Assembly: GCA_040079935.1 (NCBI GenBank)
Contig: JBEBJI010000003.1
Coordinates: forward strand, 91,879-155,878
Length of the DNA stretch: 64,000 nt
DNA from: Methylotenera_A sp040079935
Lineage (GTDB): Bacteria > Pseudomonadota > Gammaproteobacteria > Burkholderiales > Methylophilaceae
Direction of reading: 5' to 3'
Part shown: positions 8,794-17,317 of the stretch, piece after piece
Layout: each line of letters begins with the position of its first letter
Numbering within the stretch: the stretch's first letter is position 1
Position numbers and translations under genes: made by a program
The notes under the pieces: generated by a model
What the model was told of the DNA's origin: nothing
The model's input: only the letters and a program-made list of their open reading frames with translations
Databases searched by the model: none

Positions 8794-9828
8794 TTAAATG
8801 AGTTTCCAGTGCACTTGTTGCCCTGCTCTTAATGGTACTAGACTGTCATTTTCCAAAGGTAGTTCATTCGGCACGGTCCAGCTGGTTTTTTCCAGCGTAA
8901 TTTTGCTCGTATTTCTTGGCAAACCGTAAAAATCTGCACCGTAAAAACTAGCGAATGCTTCTAGCTTATCGAGTGCATTGGCGGCTTCAAACGCCTCCGC
9001 ATAAAGCTCAATCGCCGCATGCGCCGTGTAGATGCCGGCACAGCCACAAGCCGCTTCTTTCGTGTGTTTGGCGTGCGGTGCGCTATCGGTGCCGAGGAAG
9101 AATTTTGCGTTACCAGAAGTCGCCTCTTTCACCAAAGCCAGCCGATGCTGTTCGCGTTTTAAAATCGGCAAACAGTAATGATGCGGCCGAATGCCGCCTT
9201 TGAACATGTCGTTGCGATTCAATAGTAAATGATGCACCGTAATAGTAGCGGCAACGTTATTTGGCGAAGCTGTCACAAAATCGGCGGCGTCTTTGGTGGT
9301 GATATGCTCAAACACCACTTTTAAGGCTGGAAAGCGCTTAAGCAAAGGCGTCATGTGGCGATCGATAAAAACCTTTTCGCGGTCAAAAACATCCACATCG
9401 CTGTCTGTCACTTCTGCATGCACCAGCAGCGGTAAACCTGCATCCTGCATAGCTTCCAGTGCATTTGCACATTTCATTAAATCCGTCACGCCAGAATCAG
9501 AATTGGTCGTCGCCCCTGCTGGATAAAGCTTAACGCCGTGAATAAATCCGCTGGCTTTGGCGCGTTTTATTTCATCAGCGCTCGTGTTGTCAGTTAAATA
9601 CAAGGTCATCAAAGGCTCAAATTCTGCATCTTTTGGTAAAGTAGCCAGAATGCGCTTTTTATAGGCTTCCGCGAGCTCAACCGTCGTCACGGGCGGGCGT
9701 AAATTTGGCATCACAATCGCGCGTGCAAATTGGCGCGCCGTATCGGGCAAAACCGCCTGCAAAGCCACGCCATCGCGCAAATGCAAGTGCCAATCGTCTG
9801 GGCGGGTGAGGATAAGTTTAGCTGTCAT
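8794..9828 (-). CDS. pyrC: Dihydroorotase
   Basis: Zinc amidohydrolase that interconverts carbamoyl-aspartate and dihydroorotate in pyrimidine synthesis. At 344 residues it is the class II (E. coli) type. Visible metal ligands are H14 and H16 in DWHLHLRDG, the lysine of HGVKLYPAGATT (expected carbamylated), the histidines of LLVHAEV and VVFEHIT, and the aspartate of FLGTDSAPH. It lies downstream of rsmI with a 2-base gap, so the two are probably co-transcribed. Nothing unusual. Confidence 0.97.
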   Translation of the reverse strand: MTAKLILTRPDDWHLHLRDGVALQAVLPDTARQFARAIVMPNLRPPVTTVELAEAYKKRILATLPKDAEFEPLMTLYLTDNTSADEIKRAKASGFIHGVKLYPAGATTNSDSGVTDLMKCANALEAMQDAGLPLLVHAEVTDSDVDVFDREKVFIDRHMTPLLKRFPALKVVFEHITTKDAADFVTASPNNVAATITVHHLLLNRNDMFKGGIRPHHYCLPILKREQHRLALVKEATSGNAKFFLGTDSAPHAKHTKEAACGCAGIYTAHAAIELYAEAFEAANALDKLEAFASFYGADFYGLPRNTSKITLEKTSWTVPNELPLENDSLVPLRAGQQVHWKLI

Positions 9829-9830
9829 AC

Positions 9831-10685
9831 TTAATTATCTTTTTTCAACTTTAAAGCAAATTCATAAAGGTCATTTTTTTTCAAATGCGTAATTTCTGTC
9901 GCCAGCGCCACTGCTTGTTTCAGCGGCAATTCCGCCAGCAAGCATTTTAATACACGTTGCGCTTCTGCGCTGATTTCTTGTGTATCCACCACTGGGGCGG
10001 CTTCTATTAACAAAACAAACTCGCCACGCTGTTGATTTGCATCGGCCTGCAACCAAGCACTGGAGCGGATTGCAGGGCAGGTATAAATCGTTTCAAATGT
10101 CTTGGTTAATTCTCTGCAAAAGGTGATTTGCCGCTCGCCGCCCAAGACTTGCGCAATATCTTCCACACATTCCACAATACGATGCGGCGCTTCGTACAAT
10201 ACCAAAGTCACCGTTTGCGACTTTAAAGTTTCTAAAATTTTGCGCCGTGCCGCGCCACTAGCGGGTAAAAAACCATGAAAATAAAAACCGTTTTGCATAA
10301 TGCCGCTGGACGAAAGTGCAGCAACCACGGCGCTTGCACCAGGAATCGGCACCACTTTCACGCCCGCCTCACGCGCAATTTTCACCACAATTGCCCCCGG
10401 GTCGCTAACTCCAGGTGTACCAGCATCCGTCACCAATGCGATTTTTTCACCATTTTTAAGTTGCGCTAATAATTTTTCGGCCGATTGCTGCTCGTTATGC
10501 TCATGCACAGCGATAAGTTTTTTCGAAATGCCGAAATGATTCAATAAACCTGAAGAGTGGCGTGTATCCTCGGCCGCAATCGCATCTACACTTTTTAAAA
10601 TTTCCAGCGCACGTAGCGTAATATCACCTAAATTACCGATTGGCGTAGCGACAACATATAATATGCCTTCTTGCTTCATATTCAT
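9831..10685 (-). CDS. rsmI: 16S rRNA (cytidine(1402)-2'-O)-methyltransferase RsmI
   Basis: Tetrapyrrole-methylase-fold enzyme that methylates the 2'-O of C1402, the nucleotide whose base is modified by RsmH (also in this window). At 284 residues it shows the family segments LYVVATPIGNLGD, AEDTRHSSGLLNHF, ALVTDAGTPGVSDPG and PIPGASAVVAALSSSG. It is divergent from yraN with a 29-base gap, the neighbourhood known from E. coli (yraL near yraN). Starts MNM; the second Met is also possible. Confidence 0.96.
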   Translation of the reverse strand: MNMKQEGILYVVATPIGNLGDITLRALEILKSVDAIAAEDTRHSSGLLNHFGISKKLIAVHEHNEQQSAEKLLAQLKNGEKIALVTDAGTPGVSDPGAIVVKIAREAGVKVVPIPGASAVVAALSSSGIMQNGFYFHGFLPASGAARRKILETLKSQTVTLVLYEAPHRIVECVEDIAQVLGGERQITFCRELTKTFETIYTCPAIRSSAWLQADANQQRGEFVLLIEAAPVVDTQEISAEAQRVLKCLLAELPLKQAVALATEITHLKKNDLYEFALKLKKDN

Positions 10686-10714
10686 GATTTTAAGCGAAAG
10701 CCTTCATATCGCCT

Positions 10715-11080
10715 ATGCAATTAAACAAAAACAATGCTGGCTTGGAAGCAGAAAAATTAGCTGCAACTTTTTTAGCGGATCATGGCCTTAAATTGGTGGT
10801 GAAAAATTATCACTGCCGCTTTGGTGAAATAGATTTAATTATGATAGATGCCAAAACCCTTGTATTTGTTGAGGTTAAGCTGAGAAGCAACAGCCAATTT
10901 GGTGGGGCTGCCGCAAGCATTACGCCGCAAAAACAGCAAAAAATGATTCTAACCGCTCAACATTATTTACAACAGCATGTTAAAAACCAAAGCCAAAGCG
11001 CATGTCGTTTTGATGCTATTTTAATGAGTAAAGCCGATTTAAGTAGCATCGAATGGATTCGTAATGCTTTTGAAACATAA
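10715..11080 (+). CDS. yraN: YraN family (UPF0102) nuclease-fold protein
   Basis: 121 residues, whole family length. It has the restriction-endonuclease-like core of UPF0102: GLEAEKLAATFLADHG, then HCRFGEIDLIMID, then LVFVEVKLRSN. The D...EVK pattern suggests a metal-dependent nuclease site, but the biological role is not firmly established. It stands divergent to rsmI and upstream of the dolP-like gene, the conserved proteobacterial context for this family. Confidence 0.92.
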   Translation: MQLNKNNAGLEAEKLAATFLADHGLKLVVKNYHCRFGEIDLIMIDAKTLVFVEVKLRSNSQFGGAAASITPQKQQKMILTAQHYLQQHVKNQSQSACRFDAILMSKADLSSIEWIRNAFET

Positions 11081-11176
11081 TTGGCGTATTATTCGCAAAA
11101 TTGATGCTTACAAACTACAATTCTAGTATTTATCTAAATACTTTCAAGCTTAGCCTTTAACCTTAAGGAGTTATCA

Positions 11177-11761
11177 ATGCTTCAGTCTTACAAACATATC
11201 ATCGCTAAAGTAATTTTGGGTGTTGCCGTAATTACACAAGTAACTGCATGTTTTCCTATTGTTGCTGGGGGAGCAGCTGCAGGTGGCGCAGTTGCAGCAG
11301 ATAGACGCACTTCTGGCATTTATGTGGAAGATGAAAATATCGAGCTAAAAGCGGTTAAATATGTAGAAACTAATTTAGGTGAAAACGCGCACATTAACAT
11401 TACCAGTTATAACACCAATGTATTGTTAACGGGTGAAGCACCTGATGATGCAACTAAAGCGAAAGCTGAAGCTTTTGTAAAAAGCATTGAACATGTACGT
11501 GCGATTACCAATGAGATTGTGGTTGGGCCAAAATCCTCACTCGGCTCACGTAGCAATGACACGTATTTAACTTCTAAAGTTAAAACGAAATTTGTAACTG
11601 AAAACCAGTTTCCAGCCAACTATGTAAAAATAGTCACTGAAAATAGCGTGGTGTACTTACTCGGTATTGTAAACAAAACTGAGGCTGACGCTGCTGTTGA
11701 AATTGCGCGCAATACCGAAGGTGTGGACAAAGTAGTTAAAGTATTTGAGTACATGAACTAA
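11177..11761 (+). CDS. BON-domain outer-membrane lipoprotein, DolP-like
   Basis: 194 residues. The N-terminus is a lipoprotein signal with lipobox VTAC and acylated C25, followed by a Gly/Ala-rich stretch and two BON domains (about residues 50-118 and 127-194). This is the architecture of DolP (YraP), which supports outer-membrane integrity in E. coli and sits in the same rsmI-yraN neighbourhood. A strong AAGGAG site precedes the ATG. Assignment as DolP rests on domains and context; the family also contains related OsmY-type proteins. Confidence 0.85.
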   Translation: MLQSYKHIIAKVILGVAVITQVTACFPIVAGGAAAGGAVAADRRTSGIYVEDENIELKAVKYVETNLGENAHINITSYNTNVLLTGEAPDDATKAKAEAFVKSIEHVRAITNEIVVGPKSSLGSRSNDTYLTSKVKTKFVTENQFPANYVKIVTENSVVYLLGIVNKTEADAAVEIARNTEGVDKVVKVFEYMN

Positions 11762-11785
11762 ACAACCCAACTAAAGCATATAGAA

Positions 11786-12103
11786 ATGAAGAAAAAGATG
11801 ACGAATAACCCAGTAGAAATTACAATCGAAGGCCTGACGCGCGCAGGCAAGCCATTCCGCCCAAGCGATTGGGTGGACCGCATGTGCAGCACATTTGCCA
11901 CGTTTGGCGAAAACCGCAAATTGCGTTATTCTCCGTATTTGAGACCTGAAGTGGTTAACGGCGTGCGCAGTTTAGCAGTAGACATGAAGCTAAAAGACAC
12001 TAACCCAGAAGGTTTTGAACAACTGATGCAATTTGCTGACGAAAATCAATTAAATATTCTGGATGCAGAAGGCAACAGCATCCCGGTGCCGCTTAACAGC
12101 TAA
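11786..12103 (+). CDS. DUF3579 family protein
   Basis: 105 residues (101 if the ATG at 11798 is used). The sequence, with GLTRAGKPFRPSDWVDRMC near the N-terminus and a conserved RYSPYLRP segment, matches my recollection of the small betaproteobacterial DUF3579 family, of unknown function. It is soluble, without a signal peptide. It lies 24 bases after the dolP-like gene and is probably co-transcribed with it. It ends two bases from the convergent TlpA-like gene with no terminator hairpin between them. Confidence 0.75.
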   Translation: MKKKMTNNPVEITIEGLTRAGKPFRPSDWVDRMCSTFATFGENRKLRYSPYLRPEVVNGVRSLAVDMKLKDTNPEGFEQLMQFADENQLNILDAEGNSIPVPLNS

Positions 12104-12105
12104 TT

Positions 12106-12585
12106 TTATTGCTTTTCACGCACCATAATCGCTTCTAAATATTGCTTGGTTATAAGGCCGTGCTTAGTTTTAATCAACTTGCCGCTAGGGTCGTAAATAA
12201 ATGTGGTAGGCAACACTTCTGAGTGGCCAATTTGCTTGGTGACCTGATCGTCACCTAGCACAATTGGGTACGACATCAGCATGTCATCCACATAATCCGC
12301 CACTTCTTTCGCGCTTTGATAATCAAACGCAACGCCAAGCATCATCACGTCTTTATTCTTTCGGCTATCATACAAAGCGACTAAATCTGGCACCTCTTCT
12401 AAACACGGCGGGCACCAAGTCGCCCAGTAATTGACAACCACCCATTTACCTTTGTATTGAGACAAAGTGTGCTTTTTTCCAGCCATGTCTGTTAGCGCAA
12501 AATTATTTGCAGCGTAAGCAACGGCGTGCATACCAAACAGAATAGTAATTAATATTGCATGTAAAATTGATTTTTTATACAACAC
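12106..12585 (-). CDS. TlpA/ResA-like thiol-disulfide oxidoreductase
   Basis: 159 residues. An N-terminal signal or anchor (about 1-26) is followed by a thioredoxin fold with active site WATWCPPC, as in periplasmic thiol reductants used in cytochrome c maturation or redox stress. The opening codon is GTG at 12585, with TTG as the next codon; no suitable ATG lies upstream of the signal peptide. It is convergent with the DUF3579 gene. It differs from the CcmG in the ccm operon (54422-54955), so it is an additional envelope thioredoxin whose partner is not evident. Confidence 0.85.
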   Translation of the reverse strand: MLYKKSILHAILITILFGMHAVAYAANNFALTDMAGKKHTLSQYKGKWVVVNYWATWCPPCLEEVPDLVALYDSRKNKDVMMLGVAFDYQSAKEVADYVDDMLMSYPIVLGDDQVTKQIGHSEVLPTTFIYDPSGKLIKTKHGLITKQYLEAIMVREKQ

Positions 12586-12700
12586 AAGCCTTTATAATCT
12601 TAGATATACCATTAAAAATAAAGCAAAAAAGTGACAAACTTAGAATTACGCTCTAATATAGGGCGTTGCACATGTTTTAAGTATTATCAGCGGAGTTTGC

Positions 12701-14242
12701 ATGCCAATCAGCCTTAAGCTACCAAGTCTAGATGATAACCCAATTTTATTGGCAGAGACGCGTACGCATAAAATTAACGAATTTATACAAAAACTGCCTT
12801 TTGGTGACCCGATTACCGCCGCGACCGATTTAATCGACGAATTACAGATTTTAAACAGCCAAAAAGTTGCCTTTGCTAATCGCCTCAACACATTAGAACA
12901 ATATCGCCCGAGCGCAATTCAGATTTATCAAGATTTAATCCCGCATTTTAGCAATGCAAGCCTGCCAATGAGCAAAAACGAGCAAGCTTTTGCTGATGCT
13001 GCCATACAATTATGGCAAGAATTTGCCTTTGGCTACAAATTTGCCTTAATCGATTTGCAAAACAAAATACTCAATATCAGCAGCAGTAAATCTACTGCAC
13101 ATGTTGTACAGCGAGCAATTCATGCGCTCAAAGAAATAACTTTAATACACCACCTTAGCTATCGCACGCCTCCCTCAAACGTGTGGGTAGAATTACATCA
13201 GTTGTATTTTTGTGCATTGCAGCAATCTGCTGAAAAGCTAAGCCTACCAGAGCAGCTTGCTAACAATAACGTCAGCTCAGTCAACTTGGTCTACACACAA
13301 GTATTATTGATGGCGCTAGCAGATCCGCAACATCTTGCCAATTCGGACATTTTAAAAACCAATACTTACTTATCTAATGTTGCCGCACAGGCAGAGCTAA
13401 GACCGTTAGGCTTGGTGGATAACCCTGTTGGCGTATTCTTGGTTGCGCTTGACGGTGACAAGCCTCCTGTTCCATTTGCTAAAAATCAGGATGTACCCAA
13501 CGATGCCACGGACATTCTTTTGGTCACGCTTAATTTAGCGAGACAAATTCATCAGCACATTAAATCCTTGCAAGATGGTGTCATTCCTAATGATGGCAAC
13601 TTGCCTATCAATGCGCTGGAAAGCCACTATGAAGATTTGCTAACACGCCTCATCAAGAATTTTGGTAAAGCACAACATCGCATATTTTCTAGAACTAAAA
13701 AAAGTGATGGCGTAGAACTAGGAATCGGCTTAATCGCCTCACATCACTTGATTCGCGATGGTGGCAATACTTTTGCTAACGCGAACAACTCACCTAGCGC
13801 AATTAAGCCTTCACGCTGGCAAGTATTAAATGTGAGTGCTGGCGGCTACGCTTTACGCAAATTTAACTCATCTCAAGCATCAGCACGCATTGGTGACGTT
13901 GTAGCTATAAAAAATAGTAAAAGCAGTCTATGGGAGTTGGCAGTATTGCGTTGGGCTAACATAAATGAACTAAATCAATTAGATGTTGGCCTTGAGCTAG
14001 TTTCACCCAATGCTACGGCTGTTACAGCAAAATTTGATAATAATTCTTTAGAAGGCGAAGCCTTGTTGTTACCAGAACTTGGTGGACTAAAACAAGCGGC
14101 AAGCATCGTTGCCGCACGCGGGTTCTGCAAAATAGGCGATACTTTAAGCGTTAATGCGAAAAATAATTCCAACAAAATTGTGATTCAGAAATTAGTTGAG
14201 CGCACGGCTAGATTCGAACGCTTTCAATACAACTTGATATAA
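12701..14242 (+). CDS. Uncharacterised 513-residue protein, possible C-terminal PilZ-like domain
   Basis: I do not recognise the full-length family. The protein is soluble, mostly alpha-helical in appearance for residues 1-360, and lacks a signal peptide. Near the C-terminus (about 365-450) the pattern SRWQVLNVSAGGYALRKF followed by RIGDVVAIK resembles the beta-barrel part of PilZ domains (N-x-S-x-x-G), which bind cyclic di-GMP; the upstream RxxxR motif is not clear. A good CGGAG site precedes the ATG. It is monocistronic, just upstream of trxA. The PilZ link is a weak inference. Confidence 0.6.
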   Translation: MPISLKLPSLDDNPILLAETRTHKINEFIQKLPFGDPITAATDLIDELQILNSQKVAFANRLNTLEQYRPSAIQIYQDLIPHFSNASLPMSKNEQAFADAAIQLWQEFAFGYKFALIDLQNKILNISSSKSTAHVVQRAIHALKEITLIHHLSYRTPPSNVWVELHQLYFCALQQSAEKLSLPEQLANNNVSSVNLVYTQVLLMALADPQHLANSDILKTNTYLSNVAAQAELRPLGLVDNPVGVFLVALDGDKPPVPFAKNQDVPNDATDILLVTLNLARQIHQHIKSLQDGVIPNDGNLPINALESHYEDLLTRLIKNFGKAQHRIFSRTKKSDGVELGIGLIASHHLIRDGGNTFANANNSPSAIKPSRWQVLNVSAGGYALRKFNSSQASARIGDVVAIKNSKSSLWELAVLRWANINELNQLDVGLELVSPNATAVTAKFDNNSLEGEALLLPELGGLKQAASIVAARGFCKIGDTLSVNAKNNSNKIVIQKLVERTARFERFQYNLI

Positions 14243-14402
14243 CGCGGGCGATGTTGTTATACTTACACTTAGGGTTATACTTAAGATAACGCGCTAAATT
14301 AACGTTTAATTTCTTAATCACAATTTCCAGCCAGCAAAATAAAAATAATAAGGTTATTGCACAACATCTGGTAATTCATATAGTTTCTACACTGAGGTCA
14401 CA

Positions 14403-14729
14403 ATGAGCGAACATATTACCCATTTAAGCGATGCTGCTTTTGAAAAAGAAGTATTGCAATCACAACTCCCTGTTTTAGTAGATTACTGGGCAGAATGGTG
14501 CGGACCATGCAAAATGATTGCCCCGATTTTAGAGGATATTTCTAAAGAATATGCGGGCCGCCTAAGAGTAGCCAAACTTAATATTGATGACAACCAACAA
14601 ACGCCACCAAAGTATGGCATTCGCGGGATTCCCACATTAATGTTATTTAAGAACGGCAATGTAGAAGCTACAAAAGTAGGCGCTTTATCTAAATCTCAAT
14701 TGATGGCATTTATAGATAGTAATTTATAG
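14403..14729 (+). CDS. trxA: Thioredoxin 1
   Basis: Cytoplasmic protein disulfide reductase of 108 residues with the classical WAEWCGPCKMIAP active site (about residues 28-40) and the cis-proline segment GIRGIPTLMLF. A GAGG ribosome site precedes the ATG. It lies directly upstream of rho, the common proteobacterial gene pair. The 160-base gap before it is AT-rich and presumably holds its promoter. Confidence 0.98.
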   Translation: MSEHITHLSDAAFEKEVLQSQLPVLVDYWAEWCGPCKMIAPILEDISKEYAGRLRVAKLNIDDNQQTPPKYGIRGIPTLMLFKNGNVEATKVGALSKSQLMAFIDSNL

Positions 14730-14851
14730 TTTTCAATTTTTCATTTAACTTTTTTACCTTTATTATTTGGGCGGCTCTCTATTGATGAGACCGATTTTCT
14801 AAAACCATTATTTTTCTATAGCAATCCCCACCCCTTCTAGCGAGCTCTCAC

Positions 14852-16111
14852 ATGCACCTATCCGACCTTAAACTCCTTCCTGTCACCGAATTGGTAGAAA
14901 TGGCTATTACCGACGAAATCGAAAATGCAAGCCGCATGCGCAAGCAAGATTTGATTTTTGCCATTTTAAAAAACAAAGCTAAAAAGGGTGACAGCATTTT
15001 TGGGGATGGCACACTAGAAGTGTTGCAAGATGGCTTTGGTTTTTTGCGCTCACCAGATACTTCATATTTGGCGGGGCCAGATGATATTTATGTATCTCCG
15101 TCGCAAATTCGACGTTTTAACTTGCATACCGGCGATTCAATCCAGGGCGAAATTCGCATCCCAAAAGATGGTGAACGTTATTTTGCATTAGTTAAAGTAG
15201 AAATGGTGAACGGCGAGGCGCCAGAAAACACCAAGCACAAAATTTTATTCGAGAATTTAACGCCACTATTCCCTACTATTCCGCTCACATTAGAACGAGA
15301 TATTCGTGGCGAAGAAAATATCACCAGCCGCGTGATTGACATGATTGCACCAATTGGCCGCGGCCAACGTGGCTTACTCGTAGCTAGTCCAAAAAGCGGT
15401 AAAACGGTGATGATGCAAAACATCGCACATGCCATTACTGCCAACCATCCTGATGTAATTTTGATTGTATTACTAATTGATGAACGCCCTGAAGAAGTAA
15501 CGGAAATGACGCGCTCCGTGAAAGGTGAAGTGGTTGCTTCAACATTTGATGAGCCTGCAACTCGCCATGTGCAAGTGGCTGAAATGGTGTTAGAGAAAGC
15601 CAAACGTTTGGTTGAACACAAAAAAGATGTGGTAATTTTGCTTGATTCCATCACGCGCTTAGCACGCGCTTACAATACAGTTATTCCATCATCGGGCAAA
15701 GTACTCACAGGTGGTGTGGATGCTAACGCGTTACAAAAACCAAAACGCTTTTTCGGCGCGGCACGTAATATTGAGGAAGGTGGCTCGCTCACCATCATCG
15801 CTACTGCACTTGTGGATACTGGCTCGCGCATGGATGACGTCATTTATGAGGAATTTAAAGGTACGGGCAATATGGAAATTCATCTTGATCGCCGCATGGC
15901 CGAAAAACGCCTCTACCCAGCCATTAATGTTAATAAATCTGGTACGCGCAAAGAAGAGTTACTCATCGAAAAAGATGTGCTACAAAAAATTTGGGTATTG
16001 CGCAAATTGCTCTACCCGATGGACGATTTGGAAGCGATGGAATTCTTGTTGGATAAAATCAAAGCCACCAAAAACAATGCCGATTTTTTTGACAGCATGC
16101 GGCGCGGCTAG
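14852..16111 (+). CDS. rho: Transcription termination factor Rho
   Basis: Hexameric RNA-dependent ATPase that ends transcription. At 419 residues it has the N-terminal helical domain, a cold-shock-like RNA-binding domain (GFGFLRSP, about residues 56-63), the P-loop SPKSGKTVMMQ (about 180), Walker B VILLDSITRLARAYN and the Q/R-loop segments GGVDANALQKPKRFFGAARN. It is full length and conserved. Located 122 bases after trxA. Confidence 0.99.
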   Translation: MHLSDLKLLPVTELVEMAITDEIENASRMRKQDLIFAILKNKAKKGDSIFGDGTLEVLQDGFGFLRSPDTSYLAGPDDIYVSPSQIRRFNLHTGDSIQGEIRIPKDGERYFALVKVEMVNGEAPENTKHKILFENLTPLFPTIPLTLERDIRGEENITSRVIDMIAPIGRGQRGLLVASPKSGKTVMMQNIAHAITANHPDVILIVLLIDERPEEVTEMTRSVKGEVVASTFDEPATRHVQVAEMVLEKAKRLVEHKKDVVILLDSITRLARAYNTVIPSSGKVLTGGVDANALQKPKRFFGAARNIEEGGSLTIIATALVDTGSRMDDVIYEEFKGTGNMEIHLDRRMAEKRLYPAINVNKSGTRKEELLIEKDVLQKIWVLRKLLYPMDDLEAMEFLLDKIKATKNNADFFDSMRRG

Positions 16112-16205
16112 GCAATTAGTTTTTCGGCGATCGCTTGCAGTTTTGGCGATCAAACTTTATACGCACTACGCCGTTTCCATAACCTCTATAAACTCTTGCA
16201 CAATA

Positions 16206-16427
16206 TTATCTGATGGTTTTAGCTAAGTACTTATACTCTAGTGAGGGTTTATTTTGAGATTTCGCAGCAATTGAAATATTGCTAATTAGCTCTTCAAGAG
16301 CCGCTTTATAGCCACGCTCAAACACCCAATATTGACATTCGTCCATCTTCACTAAATTTGTAGCATTTAACTCTTTGCATAAACTATTAAAAGCTTCCAA
16401 ACATACATTATTTTCTGTTAGATTCAT
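16206..16427 (-). CDS. Small orphan protein, paralogue of the one at 16624
   Basis: 73 residues, no signal peptide or membrane segment. It shares a clear core with the divergent gene at 16624-16863: a CxEAFxxLC-like N-terminal helix and the block ECQYWVFERGYKAALEEL. The two genes face away from each other across about 200 AT-rich bases. I recognise no family and infer no function. Conservation of the ECQYW-FERGY block between copies argues that both are real proteins. Confidence 0.65.
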   Translation of the reverse strand: MNLTENNVCLEAFNSLCKELNATNLVKMDECQYWVFERGYKAALEELISNISIAAKSQNKPSLEYKYLAKTIR

Positions 16428-16623
16428 TTCCGTTCCCTTTCATATGCCTATATTATTTTTGTGTTTATTAACACAACAAATCATTTCTAGCACTTATCAT
16501 GCCAACATAAATTTATTGTAATTAAGCCAAATTTAAAGTTAATAAGATAAATGCCGTTAACTGATTTATAACATTTAAATAATTAATTAGTCCTATAGCT
16601 CACCTCGTGAAATGGAAGTGAAA

Positions 16624-16863
16624 ATGAAAATTACCGATAGAAATGCTTGCATGGAAGCGTTCCAGACCTTATGCGACGAAGTGCATAGCGATGAAAATAT
16701 GAGTTTATATGAATGCCAATACTGGATATTTGAGCGCGGCTATAGAGCTGCAGTTCAAGAGTTAATGACTATTGCAGAAACTGGCGTCCAGATGAAGAAA
16801 TTCGTCTCCCCTAAGCTACAAAACCTTGCCGAGAGATTAATTTGCGTCACTGATTGCGTGTAA
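16624..16863 (+). CDS. Small orphan protein, paralogue of the one at 16206
   Basis: 79 residues from the ATG at 16624, which follows a GGAAG ribosome site; an ATG four codons upstream (16612) is possible but overlaps that site. It contains ACMEAFQTLC and ECQYWIFERGYRAAVQEL, matching the divergent paralogue at 16206-16427. Soluble and acidic, with no known domain that I can name. The pair may be lineage-specific regulators or stress proteins, but nothing in the sequence decides this. Confidence 0.65.
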   Translation: MKITDRNACMEAFQTLCDEVHSDENMSLYECQYWIFERGYRAAVQELMTIAETGVQMKKFVSPKLQNLAERLICVTDCV

Positions 16864-16992
16864 TCAAAGCATAATCTTTCTAAGAGGCTTATTCTCTTAA
16901 CCTAGATTATTACTACAGAATATTGCTATTTATACGGTTTTAATTCATAATGCGCGGCTTGACTGAAACTGCTTAAATTTAGAGAGAAAAGC

Positions 16993-17193
16993 ATGAAAGC
17001 TGAAACGCATCCAAACTATCCAGAAATCAACGTTACCTGCAGCTGTGGTAACAAGTTCAAAACGCGCTCTACACATGGTCGCGACATGAGTATTGAGGTT
17101 TGTTCTCAATGTCATCCTTTTTACACTGGCAAACAAAAAATATTAGACACGGCTGGCCGTGTTGAGAAATTCAAACAAAAATACGGCATGTAA
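16993..17193 (+). CDS. rpmE: 50S ribosomal protein L31
   Basis: 66 residues; the zinc-binding (C+) form of L31, with cysteines C16, C18, C37 and C40 (TCSCGN and CSQCHPFYTGKQ). Retaining the cysteines marks the zinc-replete primary paralogue; no zinc-free copy is visible in the window. A GAGAGAAAAG-like site precedes the ATG, and a terminator follows at 17224. Confidence 0.97.
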   Translation: MKAETHPNYPEINVTCSCGNKFKTRSTHGRDMSIEVCSQCHPFYTGKQKILDTAGRVEKFKQKYGM

Positions 17194-17223
17194 ATTACAC
17201 AATTACTGTCGAATTTTTGACAT

Positions 17224-17256
17224 AAAAGGCAGCTTCGCTGCCTTTTTTATTTTTTG
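17224..17256 (+). terminator. Intrinsic terminator after rpmE
   Basis: GGCAGC-TTC-GCTGCC stem (17228-17242) flanked by an A-run and followed by a U-rich tract (17243-17256). It lies 30 bases after the rpmE stop. Confidence 0.9.
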
Positions 17257-17317
17257 CGGTCACACAATGTTAAACTTCTGTTAATTTAACAAAACTAATA
17301 AATTATTTTTGGCACGC

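Noticed and set aside
15711..16226. 171-residue open frame in another frame over the 3' half of rho
   Set aside because: It overlaps conserved Rho motifs; the alternate frame has no family features.
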